Counted from the first letter of the stretch, positions 1 to 9,144 are shown. The stretch: 64,000 bases of DNA from an uncultured Chloroflexales bacterium (GCA_937918935.1 CAKZSI010000072.1:1-64000), one strand, 5' to 3'. Notes: generated by a model not told the origin, from the letters alone. Translations and numbers: made by a program.

Positions 1-61
1 GCTTCATCAACCGCTTCAGTTCGTCTGCGTCCTCCGTAACCGTCGGCATCGCCCGATACAT
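1..61 (-). CDS. N-terminus of probable IS630-type transposase (runs off window)
   Basis: Twenty codons are visible, beginning MYRAMPTVTEDADELKR, before the window ends. A purine-rich ribosome binding site (GGGAGGGG) lies just upstream of the ATG. The start resembles the short N-terminal helix-turn-helix part of IS630-type transposases that are common in Chloroflexota; this is from memory of the family, with too few residues for proof. The context supports it: the frame lies immediately beyond the point where a secreted-protein gene (96-455) loses its homology, as expected if an insertion sequence has landed there. Confidence 0.4.
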   Translation of the reverse strand, partial: MYRAMPTVTEDADELKRLMK

Positions 62-95
62 CCTACCCCTCCCTATCACTGCTGCGTACCCCAGT

Positions 96-455
96 TCATG
101 CTAGCAGGACTTTGCGAGGATGTCTATAGGATTTGGTATCAATCGTCAGCGTGCCCTGTCCGCCCACAATAGCGGGCAGGGTCGAGCCAAGGGTGATCGT
201 GCCGCTGACGCTGAAGGTGATGATGTCGTCGGCGTTGCTCCCCGGTCCGCAGTCGTCATTGGCAGGCGTATTGTTCGCGGCCAGGATCGCTTCGCGCAAT
301 GTGCAATAGATAGGGGCGGTTGTTTCGTCGTTCGTGTCATCCGCCGTCGTATTGACCACGTAGCCCACCGCATACGCCAGCGGCACGCTTTGCTCGGAGA
401 GCAGAAGCGAAACGAGCAGCAGCGCCGAGAGGAGACGAAGGGTTCGGAGTTTCAT
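96..455 (-). pseudogene. CSLREA-type secreted protein, truncated 5' fragment
   Basis: The ATG at 455 follows a near-perfect Shine-Dalgarno (GTAAGGAGGT). The product starts with a signal peptide (MKLRTLRLL, hydrophobic core, cleavage near AYA) and continues with VVNTTADDTNDE and CTLREAILAANNT. That is the signature of the CSLREA domain at the N-terminus of large secreted or surface proteins in Chloroflexota and Planctomycetes. Full proteins run to several hundred residues; this one stops after about 119. Recognisable sequence ends at GTLTID, followed by about 14 unrelated residues and a stop. I infer disruption by the insertion sequence whose transposase start lies at 61; a TA at 137-138 is a plausible target. 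Confidence 0.7.
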
Positions 456-855
456 GGTTGACCTCCTTACGATGATGGGTCGGAAATGACGGGGGTTTCG
501 CCAGTCAGACTCGTCTGAGTACATCGTCACCGTTGAACTGGCCACCGGCAGCGCGCCTGGTGTGTCGCCCGTATGCGCGTAGATGAGTTGCGCGCCCTGC
601 CCGATAAGCAAGGCCCTTGCCGCCAGGCGCAAGGCGAAAACACAGGATTGTTTGATGTCGTAAGGTAAACCTCCTACGTTAGCCTGCGGGTCCGGGTATG
701 GAGATCAGGCGGCAGCCCGCTCTGCCGCTCGATGCTCAAGCCTGGGGTTGAGGACCCCGGGCAGGAAGAGTGAACACAGACACATTGGTGATCGCACGGG
801 CCGGCGCAGCGAAACAACCTCCCCTCCTGCTGCGGGCGCCCCCGCAGCCCCGCCG
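456..855. other. Intergenic, no gene recognised
   Basis: Open frames here have no recognisable domain or good ribosome binding site. The segment carries the promoter side of the CSLREA fragment (minus strand) and the downstream region of the zinc-binding gene. No strong hairpin was seen. Confidence 0.4.
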
Positions 856-1068
856 TCACCGCAGTTCGGGCATATCAACAGGATCTTCGCGTGGCTCGCA
901 GACCCCGCAAAACAGGGCCCGCGCAGTGATGATCGCCCGATGTTTACCCCGGTCGCTACGATAGATTGCCACAATATGCGGCATTTCACGGGCGTGCTCG
1001 CGGCACACCGCGCGCCCGCAGAAGACGCACACTCCGTGGGCCGGTCGCTCGCAGTGCCAGCAGTTCAT
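856..1068 (-). CDS. Small cysteine-rich zinc-binding protein
   Basis: A 70-residue product beginning MNCWHCERPAHGVCVFCGRA. Paired cysteines (C3/C6, C14/C17, then C22 with H24 nearby) and a later CGVC pair look like two treble-clef or B-box-like zinc sites. Small proteins of this pattern occur as orphans in Chloroflexota; no function is known to me. The ATG at 1068 is preferred over an upstream GTG at 1116 because the zinc motif starts at once and a GTGAGG sequence sits upstream. It could bind protein or nucleic acid; this is undecided. Confidence 0.55.
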   Translation of the reverse strand: MNCWHCERPAHGVCVFCGRAVCREHAREMPHIVAIYRSDRGKHRAIITARALFCGVCEPREDPVDMPELR

Positions 1069-1197
1069 TGGTGATGCCTCACGACCTTTCAACGCGCTGA
1101 TACGCTCTTCAAGCACCCGAGGGGTTTCCCGGGGGGCACGCCCTCCCAGAAGCCTCCCGCCGGCTATGACGACGGGTTTTCGTGAAAGGACCTTGCC

Positions 1198-3171
1198 TCA
1201 CTTTCGCAGCCTGGCGGCCATCTGTGATACGGCTTGCGAGACCTCGATGGCGCCAATTGCGGCCGGCCCCGCGCCCATAAACTGGCTGCGCTCGTCGGTC
1301 GCGTAGGCTTCGGGGTGGGCCGGGTCGTACCAGGCCACCCGCCAGGTGTAGCTGCCCATGGGTAGATCGGCGGGCAGTTCCAGGTCGAACTCCTCGCGAA
1401 TGATCGCCCCTACGGGCCACTCCGCAGTGGGCAGCAGGGCAAAGGTCGGCAGGTGGACGATCCGCGCCTCTACCCCATCGAGGGTGCTGACGGGGATAAG
1501 GCTACGGTCGGTCGGGAGGGGCGCCGTGGCCGTCCAGGCAAACCTGGCCCGGTAGCGCCGCCCCTCCACCAGTTTAAACTCGGCCCCCAGGAGCCGGATG
1601 GGGCCGAAGTAGGCCGTTTGCTCTGGAAGGTCGTTCGTCGCCGCCAGTCCCACCCGCTGGGTCAGCGGCGCGCCGGCGTTCCGCTCGAAGCGCAGCAGGC
1701 CATCCTCGGCGACGGTAAGACCGAAGGCCGGGTCGCGCAGGAGGAGGGCGATCTCGGCGCGTTCGTAGGCGGGGCCTCCGAGGATGGTGTAGCCATCAAC
1801 GGTACGCCAGTCGAAGAGCGCATCGGCCAGCACATAGTCCACCTGTGGCAAGAGCGTGGGCAGGCGCTCGCCGCCGGGATCATCGGGATACCGCACGGCG
1901 TAGAGGGTGTCGCGGTCGGCCAGGCGCGGCGCCAGAAACATCGAGGCGGCAATCGGGGCCTGGCGGGGCGGCGCGTAGGTCGCCAGAAAGCGGTCTTTGA
2001 GTCGGTCGCGGGCGATCACCCCATACGCCGACGGATCAATGCCTCGCCCTGGCAGACCCATCCAGAAGGTGGGGTTGAGGGGCTGATCCACCAGCAGGGC
2101 GCTGGTCAGGCCCACAACCACCGTCGTAAAGATCAGATCGGCGCGCCAGGAGCGCGCCTTCGCGTCGGGCGGGGCCGCTGCCGCGACATCGCGGAGACGG
2201 GCCGCACCATCAATGACAGCCATAACCATGAAGGGCACGGCAAGGGCGTAGTGGTGATAGGCGTAGTGGTAGCCCGCGCCCGGCCCGGTGCTGACCAGCA
2301 CCGCCCCGATCAACGGCGCGGCCATCAACAGCCAGCGCCAGCCGCGCCAGGCCAGGAACAGCGCGGGGCCGACCACAACCAGCGCAGCGAGCGCCCGTTC
2401 GCCACTCGTGGCAAACAGCGTCTCGGTTGCGCCAAAATAGTGGTTGATGTAGTCATTGGCAATATGGACCCCGCCGGCGGATGCGAAGCGGGGCCGGACG
2501 ACCAGGAAGACCAGCGCGCCATAGAGACCGGCGACGCCGGCAGTGATCAGACCGGCGCGGCGCTGCCCGCCCCAGAGAAACAGGTAGGCGCCCAGGGCGG
2601 CCACGGGGACGGCGACATACACCTTGCACAGCAGGCTCAGCCCCACCCACAGCGCGGCAGCGCGCGCAGCGCGGCGGTCGAAAGCATCAATCGCCCAGAG
2701 CAGCAGGGGCATGGCCAGGGTATCGCCGTGAAAGTCGAAGAGCACCGCGGTGAGCGCCACAGGGTAGAGCAGGTAGATCAGGGCGATGCAGCGGGCCGCC
2801 AGCACGCTATCGAGGCGGCGCAGGGCCAGACGATAGGCCGGAATGGCCCCCGATGCCGCCAGCACCGCCTGGCCGAGCAGCAACGCGCGCGGGTCGGGCC
2901 AGAGCGCCAGCAACGGGGCAAAGGCGAAGTAAATCACCTCGACGTGGCCGGCCAGGCGCGAGACGTTGCCTCTGGCAGAGGTGAGCATCAGTGGCTCGCC
3001 GCGCAGCACCGAGGCGATGGCCTGGTACATCGAGCCAAGGTCAAGCAGACCGGCGTTATAGCCAGCATAGCGCAGCAGGCTCAATCCCCCGATGACGATA
3101 ACATAGACCGTCATCGCCACCCAGAGGAGCGGGTCACGGGGAATATGATGTGAGCGAGACAGTTGCTGCAT
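1198..3171 (-). CDS. DUF2079 family polytopic membrane protein
   Basis: A 657-residue protein with about ten hydrophobic segments in the first 420 residues and a soluble C-terminal domain. The N-terminal part (LLRYAGYNAGLLDLGSMYQ, then FDFHGDTLAMPLLLWA) matches DUF2079, a family of predicted membrane proteins with GT-C glycosyltransferase-like topology. The FD/FH-containing loop after the first helices is where GT-C enzymes keep their acidic catalytic residues; that role is inference. It is the last gene on the minus strand behind a methyltransferase, flippase, GT4 and GT2, so a role in building or exporting a glycosylated envelope lipid is likely. The gap to the previous gene is about 90 bp, so it may have its own promoter. 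Confidence 0.8.
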   Translation of the reverse strand: MQQLSRSHHIPRDPLLWVAMTVYVIVIGGLSLLRYAGYNAGLLDLGSMYQAIASVLRGEPLMLTSARGNVSRLAGHVEVIYFAFAPLLALWPDPRALLLGQAVLAASGAIPAYRLALRRLDSVLAARCIALIYLLYPVALTAVLFDFHGDTLAMPLLLWAIDAFDRRAARAAALWVGLSLLCKVYVAVPVAALGAYLFLWGGQRRAGLITAGVAGLYGALVFLVVRPRFASAGGVHIANDYINHYFGATETLFATSGERALAALVVVGPALFLAWRGWRWLLMAAPLIGAVLVSTGPGAGYHYAYHHYALAVPFMVMAVIDGAARLRDVAAAAPPDAKARSWRADLIFTTVVVGLTSALLVDQPLNPTFWMGLPGRGIDPSAYGVIARDRLKDRFLATYAPPRQAPIAASMFLAPRLADRDTLYAVRYPDDPGGERLPTLLPQVDYVLADALFDWRTVDGYTILGGPAYERAEIALLLRDPAFGLTVAEDGLLRFERNAGAPLTQRVGLAATNDLPEQTAYFGPIRLLGAEFKLVEGRRYRARFAWTATAPLPTDRSLIPVSTLDGVEARIVHLPTFALLPTAEWPVGAIIREEFDLELPADLPMGSYTWRVAWYDPAHPEAYATDERSQFMGAGPAAIGAIEVSQAVSQMAARLRK

Positions 3172-3263
3172 CGCGGTCTCTGTTCAAATACCTCAACACC
3201 TCGGCGGGAGTGGCAGGGTCCAGTCCCCTGCCAGAATCTACAATCCAACACGACACATCAGGA

Positions 3264-4175
3264 TCAGGCCGGGCGGCGCGCGATCACCCGGATAACGCCG
3301 CTGGAGCGCCTGAGGGCCGACAGCAGCCCCAGCGGGGCGAACGCGGCCACCGCCAGGGGATTCTGGTAGCGAACAAAGCGCGCCAGGGCGGTATGCCCAC
3401 GGGCGGCAAGCCAGAAGCGCGTACTGCCGATCCACACATTGGGGGCGGGATTGTGAATGATTTGATCGATTTGCAGCCCGGATCTTTCCAGCAGCGTGAC
3501 CAGGACACGTTGCGGAAAGAGGAAGAAGTGGCGAGGAACTTGATACCCATACCAGTCCCGTCCAAAGATCCGCGCCGTATGCGAGTCGATGTTGGGGATA
3601 GTAAAAATACAAAAGCCTCCGGGCCGCAACAGGCGTGCGATCCTGGTCAGGGTTCCACGAGGGTCGGGCAGATGTTCGAGCACATGGCGCATCAGCACCA
3701 GGTCGAAACTGCCGGGAGGCAGGGGAACATCATCGAGTTGACCGGCGCGAACATCCAGACCGTGGCGCTCGCGGGCAATGCGCGCCGCTTCGGAGCTTAA
3801 TTCGAGGCCCAGGAGCCTGGCACGCCCGTGTCGGCGGAGTTCGGCCAGAAACTCGCCCGTGGCCGAACCGAGTTCGAGGATCGGGCTTTCAGGGGTGGTA
3901 CGAGCTACAATTTCGCGGACTTCCGGGCGCCAGGCGATGCGGCGCATCCACATCAGGAAACGCTGGCGCTCGCCCATGTAACTATCATACGTTGCCGGAT
4001 AGATCTCGGCCAGTTCCTCGGGCGTATCGGGGCGGGGACTCAAATAGACCAGGCCGCAGCCCGGACATTGTTGCAGCGTGTAAACTCGCCGGTTCTGGAG
4101 ATTATCGCGGTCGTAGCCGGTGCAGAGCAGGCGTTGCTCGGAGCTACCGCACAGGTTGCAAGTGATCGTTTTCAC
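3264..4175 (-). CDS. Class I SAM-dependent methyltransferase with N-terminal zinc ribbon
   Basis: The N-terminus carries two cysteine pairs (CNLCG and CPGCG), a zinc knuckle often found before the Methyltransf_23 fold. The SAM site is visible as ILELGSATGEF, followed by an acidic residue at the second strand and the VLMRHVLEHLPDP stretch typical of the family. Such enzymes methylate sugars, lipids or small metabolites. I prefer the GTG at 4175, preceded by a G-rich Shine-Dalgarno, over an ATG at 4244: the motif then begins within a few residues and the overlap with the upstream flippase-like gene shrinks to 32 bp. The overlap implies translational coupling in the glycosylation operon. Confidence 0.82.
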   Translation of the reverse strand: MKTITCNLCGSSEQRLLCTGYDRDNLQNRRVYTLQQCPGCGLVYLSPRPDTPEELAEIYPATYDSYMGERQRFLMWMRRIAWRPEVREIVARTTPESPILELGSATGEFLAELRRHGRARLLGLELSSEAARIARERHGLDVRAGQLDDVPLPPGSFDLVLMRHVLEHLPDPRGTLTRIARLLRPGGFCIFTIPNIDSHTARIFGRDWYGYQVPRHFFLFPQRVLVTLLERSGLQIDQIIHNPAPNVWIGSTRFWLAARGHTALARFVRYQNPLAVAAFAPLGLLSALRRSSGVIRVIARRPA

Positions 4176-5151
4176 ACCCCGTTCCCCCCCCAACAGCGTC
4201 GGCAGGCCGTTGCACCATGGGGATACGGCGGCGTCCGATGGCAAACCACACCCCCCCGGTCAGGCCAACCAACGTGCGCATGACGTGCAGAAAGATTGAC
4301 AGCGAGAGCGCTTGCGCGGCGGCTACGCCGACGGTGGCCAGGAGCAGGATCATGGCCTGATCCTGCAAGCCCAGGCCATTGATGGCCACCGGCAGCACCG
4401 TAATTGCCAGCGCAATCGGAATGGTTGCAAAATAGGCCAGCGGACCGACGGAGATCCCGAAAGCCTGACCGGCGCAAAACACCGAGACACAGATCACCAC
4501 CTGACGCAAGACAGAGATCGCGCCAGCGGCGAACAGGATGCCCCGCTGCCGACGAAAGCCAAGGAGGCTCTGGTGCGCCTTGAGGATCTGCTCGCCAAAG
4601 CGCCGCCAGAGGAATCCCGGCGCCAGGTGCGTGACCCATCGAAACAGAGTGCGGCTGAAGAGGGCGACAATCCCCAGCCCGAAGATCAGCGTTGCCGCCG
4701 CCAGCGTGCCAATGATGGCGCGATCACCCCAGACGACCGGCAGGAACAGGACCGCCAGGATGCCAACGAGTATCGTCACGGCCATGCCAACCACCCGGTC
4801 GATCACCACCGACGAAATAGCAGCCTCGCGCTGGTCGGTGTCGGGCGCCAGGAGCATCATTTTCACAACGTCGCCGCCAATGGAGGAGGGCAAAAACATG
4901 CTGAAAAAGGTGCTGACCAGCGTGACCCGCGTTAACTGTACGAACGGCTGTCTGACATCCACGCCGGCGAGCAACACCTGCCACCGCCAGATAAGCAGTG
5001 CGAAGGAAACCAGGTTCAGCACTGCCGCCAATGCCAGCCACGGCAGTCTGGTCTGCGCGAACACCCCCCCGATGCCCGCAACATCCACCTGGGTGAAGAG
5101 CCAGCCAAGCAAGACAGCGGTGACCAGAAAGCGAACGACAAACTTCCGCAT
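4144..5151 (-). CDS. Flippase-like / lysylphosphatidylglycerol synthase-type membrane protein
   Basis: A 335-residue polytopic protein (about eight membrane segments) of the UPF0104/AglD family, related to the membrane domain of MprF. Recognisable stretches are FFSMFLPSSIGGDVVKM and the glycine-rich LPVAINGLGLQDQAMI near the C-terminus. The family is associated with movement or synthesis of glycosylated lipids; the substrate is unknown. The gene starts 3 bp after the GT4 stop and overlaps the following methyltransferase, so it sits centrally in the operon, consistent with handling the lipid-linked glycan made by its neighbours. Confidence 0.85.
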   Translation of the reverse strand: MRKFVVRFLVTAVLLGWLFTQVDVAGIGGVFAQTRLPWLALAAVLNLVSFALLIWRWQVLLAGVDVRQPFVQLTRVTLVSTFFSMFLPSSIGGDVVKMMLLAPDTDQREAAISSVVIDRVVGMAVTILVGILAVLFLPVVWGDRAIIGTLAAATLIFGLGIVALFSRTLFRWVTHLAPGFLWRRFGEQILKAHQSLLGFRRQRGILFAAGAISVLRQVVICVSVFCAGQAFGISVGPLAYFATIPIALAITVLPVAINGLGLQDQAMILLLATVGVAAAQALSLSIFLHVMRTLVGLTGGVWFAIGRRRIPMVQRPADAVGGGTGCENDHLQPVR

Positions 5152-5154
5152 TGG

Positions 5155-6402
5155 TTAGTCTTTCACCGAAACCGTTTCGGCCCCTGGCGCTCCAGGAGAT
5201 AATCTGACCCCCATAGCCTTACGTTCGAGAAGGGTGTCGTAGGCCGCATTAATCGTTGCACCGATCGCGCGCCAGGAATAGCGTTGTTCGGCACGGAGCC
5301 GGGCGCGGCGACCCAGGTCGGCCCGGCGGGCGGGATCATGCAGCAGAGCGATGATCCGCGCCGCCAGGGCCGTGCCATCGCCGGTCGGGGCATAGTCTCC
5401 GGCATCGCCGAGGGTCGCCAGATTGCCCGGCAGATCAAAGGCGACGGTTGGCAGGCCGCAGGCCATGTAGTTGAGCAATTTGCCATTGCCTTCCATCGGC
5501 GTGAGCTTGGCCGAAACCGCCACATCGCCCAGCGAAAGGTAACGCGCCGCCTGAGCATAGTCAATGCGTCCCGGTAGTGTGACGTGGTCCGCGATGCCCA
5601 GCGCCCTGACGCGCGCGCGGTAATGCTCTTCATTGGGGTAGCCCATGAGCAGAACATGCGCCGCGGGGCAGGCGCGTACAATTTCGGGAATGGCCTCAAT
5701 CAGCAGATCAACACCCTGGTAATTACTCAAGATGCCCAGATACACCACCAGCAGACGCTCGCGGGGAATGCCGAGGCTGGCATACAGGTCGGCGAGATCT
5801 TCCCTGGGGTAAGGCCTGAAGCGCTCGAGATCAACGCCATAGTCTACCGGAAAGACCTTTGCCTGGTCGAAGTCGAACATGCGCTGTAAGGCGTCGCTGA
5901 TATAGCTCCACATGAGCATGCCATCCACGCGGGCAATAATCTGGCGCTCGATGGCCCGAAATGTGTGGAACAGCCCACCTTGCTGGCGCACAAAGCCGTG
6001 ATTGACCAGTTCGCCAACCAGGCTCCCCTGGAGGTCGAGCAACAGGGGCACACCGAGCAAGCGGGCGATGGGGAGGGCTACCGCGGCGCCCTCGTGCAGA
6101 TGGGCGTGGATGATGTGGGGTCGGTACTGGCGGGCCACCTGGAGCGTGCGGGCCATCAGGAGCACATCGAGGTACAGCTTGTGCCACGATGGCCCGGCTG
6201 CCCCCTTGCTGTACCAGGGAATCGGCGGGATGCGGTAGGTCGGGATGGAGCCAATTGTGTTGCCAAGATGATAGGTCACGATGGCGACATCATTCCCGTT
6301 CACTTGCTGCGAACGCGCGACCTCGTAGATCTGGACGTGGCAGCCGCGGTCGAGGAAGTAGGGTGTCGGGGCCACCATGAGCACGCGCTTCTGCGCAGCC
6401 AT
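5155..6402 (-). CDS. Glycosyltransferase family 4
   Basis: A 415-residue GT-B fold enzyme. The N-terminal Rossmann half begins KRVLMVAPTPYFLDRGCHVQIYE, as in GT4 enzymes that take off from a glycine-rich loop. The C-terminal half has the nucleotide-sugar segment VVYLGILSNYQGVDLLIEA and the acidic motif region LTPMEGNGKLLNYMACGLP, where the glutamates bind donor ribose or phosphate. It should transfer a sugar from a nucleotide donor to an envelope acceptor in the cytoplasm. A GGAGTGA ribosome site precedes the ATG. It follows the GT2 stop by 3 bp and precedes the flippase-like gene by 3 bp, so co-transcription is very likely. Confidence 0.9.
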   Translation of the reverse strand: MAAQKRVLMVAPTPYFLDRGCHVQIYEVARSQQVNGNDVAIVTYHLGNTIGSIPTYRIPPIPWYSKGAAGPSWHKLYLDVLLMARTLQVARQYRPHIIHAHLHEGAAVALPIARLLGVPLLLDLQGSLVGELVNHGFVRQQGGLFHTFRAIERQIIARVDGMLMWSYISDALQRMFDFDQAKVFPVDYGVDLERFRPYPREDLADLYASLGIPRERLLVVYLGILSNYQGVDLLIEAIPEIVRACPAAHVLLMGYPNEEHYRARVRALGIADHVTLPGRIDYAQAARYLSLGDVAVSAKLTPMEGNGKLLNYMACGLPTVAFDLPGNLATLGDAGDYAPTGDGTALAARIIALLHDPARRADLGRRARLRAEQRYSWRAIGATINAAYDTLLERKAMGVRLSPGAPGAETVSVKD

Positions 6403-6405
6403 CGT

Positions 6406-7431
6406 TCACTCCGTCGGTAACGCTGATGTGCCAGTGCCGTTCAACTCCTCGCGCACCACATAGATCGAGCGGTTGCGCCCCTCGTAATAGACCCGCGTGA
6501 TCAACTCGCCCAGGAGACCCATCCCCAGGAACTGCACCCCCACCAGAACCAGCAACACCGCCAGCAGCGCCAGGGGCCGGTCGGCGATCGGCTGGCTGAG
6601 GATCAGGCGCACGTAGGCCAGATACACGAGCAGCGCCGTGCCGATCGCCCCGCTCAGCAGGCCAATGCCGCCAAAGACCTGCATGGGCCGGGTGGAGTAG
6701 GAGAGCAGGAAGCGCACAGTGATCAGGTCGAGCAGGACACGCGAGGTGCGCCCGATGCCGTACTTCGAGCGGCCGTACTTGCGCGCGGCGTGGTTGACCG
6801 GCGCCTCGGCAACGGCCACCCCCTGCCACGAGGCGATCGCCGGGATGAAGCGGTGCAACTCGCCGTACAGATCGATGTTCTTCACCACCTCGGCCCGGTA
6901 GACCTTCAGCGAGCAGCCGTAGTCGTGGAGGTGCACCCCGGTGGCCCAGGAGATCAGCCGGTTGGCGATGATCGATGGGAGCCGCCGGCTGAGAAAGGGG
7001 TCCTGGCGGCGGGCGCGCCAGCCGCTCACCACATCAAAGCCGCTCTCGGCTCTGGCCAGCAGCGCCGGGATGTCGCCCGGGTCGTTCTGGAGATCGGCGT
7101 CAATAGTAATCACCCACTCGCCGCAGGCGCGGTCGAAGCCGGCGGCGAATGCGGCCGTCTGGCCGAAGTTGCGCCGGAAGCGAACGACCCGCAGGCGCTT
7201 ATCGGCGGCGGCCAGATCGCGCAGCAGCGCAAAGCTCCGGTCGCGTGAGCCGTCATCAATCGCCAGGATCTCGTAGGGATGCCCGAGATGGTTGAGGACC
7301 TCGGTCAACCGGGTGTAGAGATGGGGAATGCTCTCCTCTTCGTTGTAGATCGGCACGACGACGGAGAGGTAGGGTTTCCGCGCCTCCGCAACGAGATCCT
7401 GCATCTCGACGGCCACTGCACAGGTGGTCAT
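6406..7431 (-). CDS. Glycosyltransferase family 2, polyprenyl-phosphate sugar synthase type
   Basis: A 341-residue protein with the GT-A signature LSVVVPIYNEEESIPHLY, the acidic IDADLQNDP motif for metal and donor binding, and RRQDPFLSRRLPS acceptor-loop residues. Two C-terminal membrane helices follow from about residue 235. This layout matches DPM1/GtrB/ArnC-type enzymes, which load a sugar onto polyprenyl phosphate at the inner membrane face. It is the first gene of the minus-strand operon, with a GGAGTGA ribosome site. A lipid-linked sugar made here would be a natural donor for a GT-C-type enzyme such as the DUF2079 protein downstream; that link is inference. Confidence 0.9.
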   Translation of the reverse strand: MTTCAVAVEMQDLVAEARKPYLSVVVPIYNEEESIPHLYTRLTEVLNHLGHPYEILAIDDGSRDRSFALLRDLAAADKRLRVVRFRRNFGQTAAFAAGFDRACGEWVITIDADLQNDPGDIPALLARAESGFDVVSGWRARRQDPFLSRRLPSIIANRLISWATGVHLHDYGCSLKVYRAEVVKNIDLYGELHRFIPAIASWQGVAVAEAPVNHAARKYGRSKYGIGRTSRVLLDLITVRFLLSYSTRPMQVFGGIGLLSGAIGTALLVYLAYVRLILSQPIADRPLALLAVLLVLVGVQFLGMGLLGELITRVYYEGRNRSIYVVREELNGTGTSALPTE

Positions 7432-7517
7432 AGCTCACTCCGGCATACGGGTCATCCGCTCCAGTTTCTCCAACCACAAACTCGTTACGCGCCATGAAAC
7501 GCCGGTTGGAGGAGGGT

Positions 7518-7536
7518 GGGGAAACCAGGTTTCCCC
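7518..7536. repeat. Palindrome GGGGAAACCAGGTTTCCCC
   Basis: Perfect 9-bp arms around one central base. It is a member of the dispersed intergenic palindrome family of this window (core GGAAACC-N-GGTTTCC). Confidence 0.85.
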
Positions 7537-7790
7537 GCCCCCCGGCCTGAGCTGTCGGCCCCGCCATCGCCACGACCCGGTACGGAAACCTGCTTTCCCC
7601 GCCCCCCGGCCTGAGGGGAGGGGCTGGGGGGCTGCACCCGCGATGCGCCGGCTGCGCCTCGCATGCGTACGTGGCGTGGTCATTGTAGCGCAGCGCCCTT
7701 ACCGGCGAGAAGCGCGGCGGCTGGGAAGATGGTCCCATTGGGAGAGGAACGTTAAGGTCTGGTTGAAGCCTGCTACACAGTTGGATGGGC

Positions 7791-7813
7791 GCGGGGAGGC
7801 TGCGCCTCCCCGC
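7791..7813. repeat. Hairpin repeat GCGGGGAGGC-TGC-GCCTCCCCGC
   Basis: Perfect 10-bp arms with a TGC loop, 37 bp beyond the stop of the minus-strand Uma2 gene. A near copy lies at 12306-12328 and a degenerate one near 19127-19152. It could act as a transcription terminator for the convergent side, but there is no U-tract. Confidence 0.65.
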
Positions 7814-7850
7814 ACTGTCGCTCCGTCCGCGGCAGGCACGCACCGTGGGC

Positions 7851-8468
7851 CTACCTGGCGTCAAAGACCTCATCCACGCTCACGCTGAACCCGTCAATGA
7901 ACTTTGAGGCGGCGCGATCGCCGCGGCGGAACACGCCGTGCTCAACGTAGGCCGCGCCATCAAGAACGAGTACGGTAATTGTCTCATTGATGGGGTTCAC
8001 GATCCAGTATTCGGGGATGCCCGCCTCGGCGTAATCCCGCGGCTTCTCTTCGAGATCGCGCTCCGGCCTGTCCGGGCTTACAATCTCCATGACCAGATCG
8101 GCGCCGAGCCAGTAGTCGTTCTGGTTCCGCGGATCATGCATATCCTTCAGAGCGAGAATGTCCGGCTCGCGGAACTTCCCTGGCCGCACCTGAAGCCGTA
8201 GCGGCGCGAAGAGGACCTTCCCTCCGCGGGGGCGCAGCAGCAGCAGCAACGCCTCGTACAAAAAGGCCAGGATGACCTGATGGTCACGGGTCGGCATCGG
8301 AAGCACCTCAATAACACCATCGGTAAACTCAATGAGATGGTTTGTCTGATCGCTGAGCTTGAGGTACTGCTCAACGCTCCACAGACCCTGGAGGGCCTGC
8401 AAATCCAGATCCAGCCCATCAGCCTCGCGGACCATGCGCAGGTCGTCAGACCGGGTGTGAGTGGCCAT
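7851..8468 (-). CDS. Uma2 family (DUF820) restriction-endonuclease-fold protein
   Basis: A 205-residue product with the Uma2 pattern: WSVEQYLKL near the start, LIEFTDGVIEVLPMP, then the PD-(D/E)XK-like core EPDILAL followed by DLVMEIVSPDRPERD and KPRDYAEAGIPEYWIVNP. The Asp of EPD, the Glu of MEIVSP and the Lys of KPRDY are in the expected catalytic spacing, so an active nuclease fold is plausible. The family is greatly expanded in Chloroflexota and cyanobacteria and its biological role is unsettled. AAGGTGA precedes the ATG. No partner gene is adjacent. Confidence 0.85.
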   Translation of the reverse strand: MATHTRSDDLRMVREADGLDLDLQALQGLWSVEQYLKLSDQTNHLIEFTDGVIEVLPMPTRDHQVILAFLYEALLLLLRPRGGKVLFAPLRLQVRPGKFREPDILALKDMHDPRNQNDYWLGADLVMEIVSPDRPERDLEEKPRDYAEAGIPEYWIVNPINETITVLVLDGAAYVEHGVFRRGDRAASKFIDGFSVSVDEVFDAR

Positions 8469-9144
8469 AGCGCTTCACCTTCGGTAAGCCAGTCATCCCG
8501 ATCAGAGTATACGCGAGCCGGCCAGAGATTGGCAAAACCTCCTGACCCGGTATGTGCACACTTCCCCCGTGGAGCGCGGGCATCTTCCCCGCCCACCCTG
8601 ACGAGGGCGGGGCGCCGGTGCTCCCGGGTTTGCGGAGGTATCTCGGGCCGAACAGGTTTGACCCGGGAACGCCTGAGATGAATAATGGGGAAAGCACGTT
8701 CTTTGCCACGCCTCTGCCCCCTTGCCCGGGAACTCGCTATGGAAGGAAGGGAAAAACACCCTCCCCGGCTCCGCCCGGCGACGCAGGGCCAATAGGTCCC
8801 GGCGGACGATGTGCGTTGTAACTCCGCAGAGTAAACTACAGACAGATAGATCAGGGCCGGCAGCCAGGACACCGCCGCGTACAATCCTGCCGACCCGTCC
8901 ATCCTCTTTCGCGACTGTCCCTGGTGGGTCAGTCGCTTTTTTGTTACACTCGTGTGCGGCGCAGCGGCACATCACGAAATGGAGGAAAACCGGGTTGCCC
9001 CATCCCCCTGCCTCTGCAGGGGCGAGCGCGCCCGCCCGGCCTGATGGAGAGACCGGGAAACCCGGTTGCCCCTTCCCCCTGCCAGAAGGGAGACGAGGGC
9101 GAGCCGCCCCGCCCATACCGCCCCTGGTGATACTGGAGACTTGT
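8469..9144. other. Long intergenic region with repeat pair, no gene
   Basis: I see no supported gene here. Two related units (8984-9011 and 9055-9083) share a degenerate palindrome ending GGTTGCCCC followed by TCCCCCTGCC. Open frames entering from the left of the AEC transporter run through these repeats and have no domain, so they are not taken as N-terminal extensions. Confidence 0.5.
9055..9072. repeat. Degenerate palindrome GGGAAACCCGGTTGCCCC
   Basis: Imperfect member of the dispersed palindrome family, 72 bp upstream of the AEC transporter start. A second diverged copy is at 8984-9001. Confidence 0.6.

Larger units (their letters stand above)
7432..7850. other. Intergenic with palindromic repeats, no gene
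   Basis: Holds a perfect GGGGAAACC-type palindrome (7518-7536) and a diverged copy (7583-7600), each followed by the same GCCCCCCGGCCTGA (7537-7550 and 7601-7614). A 10-bp-arm hairpin lies at 7791-7813. The open frames crossing it are read through the repeats and look spurious. The operon promoter for the glycosylation genes should lie near 7440-7500. Confidence 0.6.

Noticed and set aside
1453-3153. 566-residue plus-strand open frame
   Set aside because: Antisense to the DUF2079 protein; Gly/Gln/Arg/His-rich shadow.
8722-9144. N-terminal extension of the AEC transporter
   Set aside because: Runs through intergenic repeats and is Pro/Arg-rich; the family begins at about 9145.
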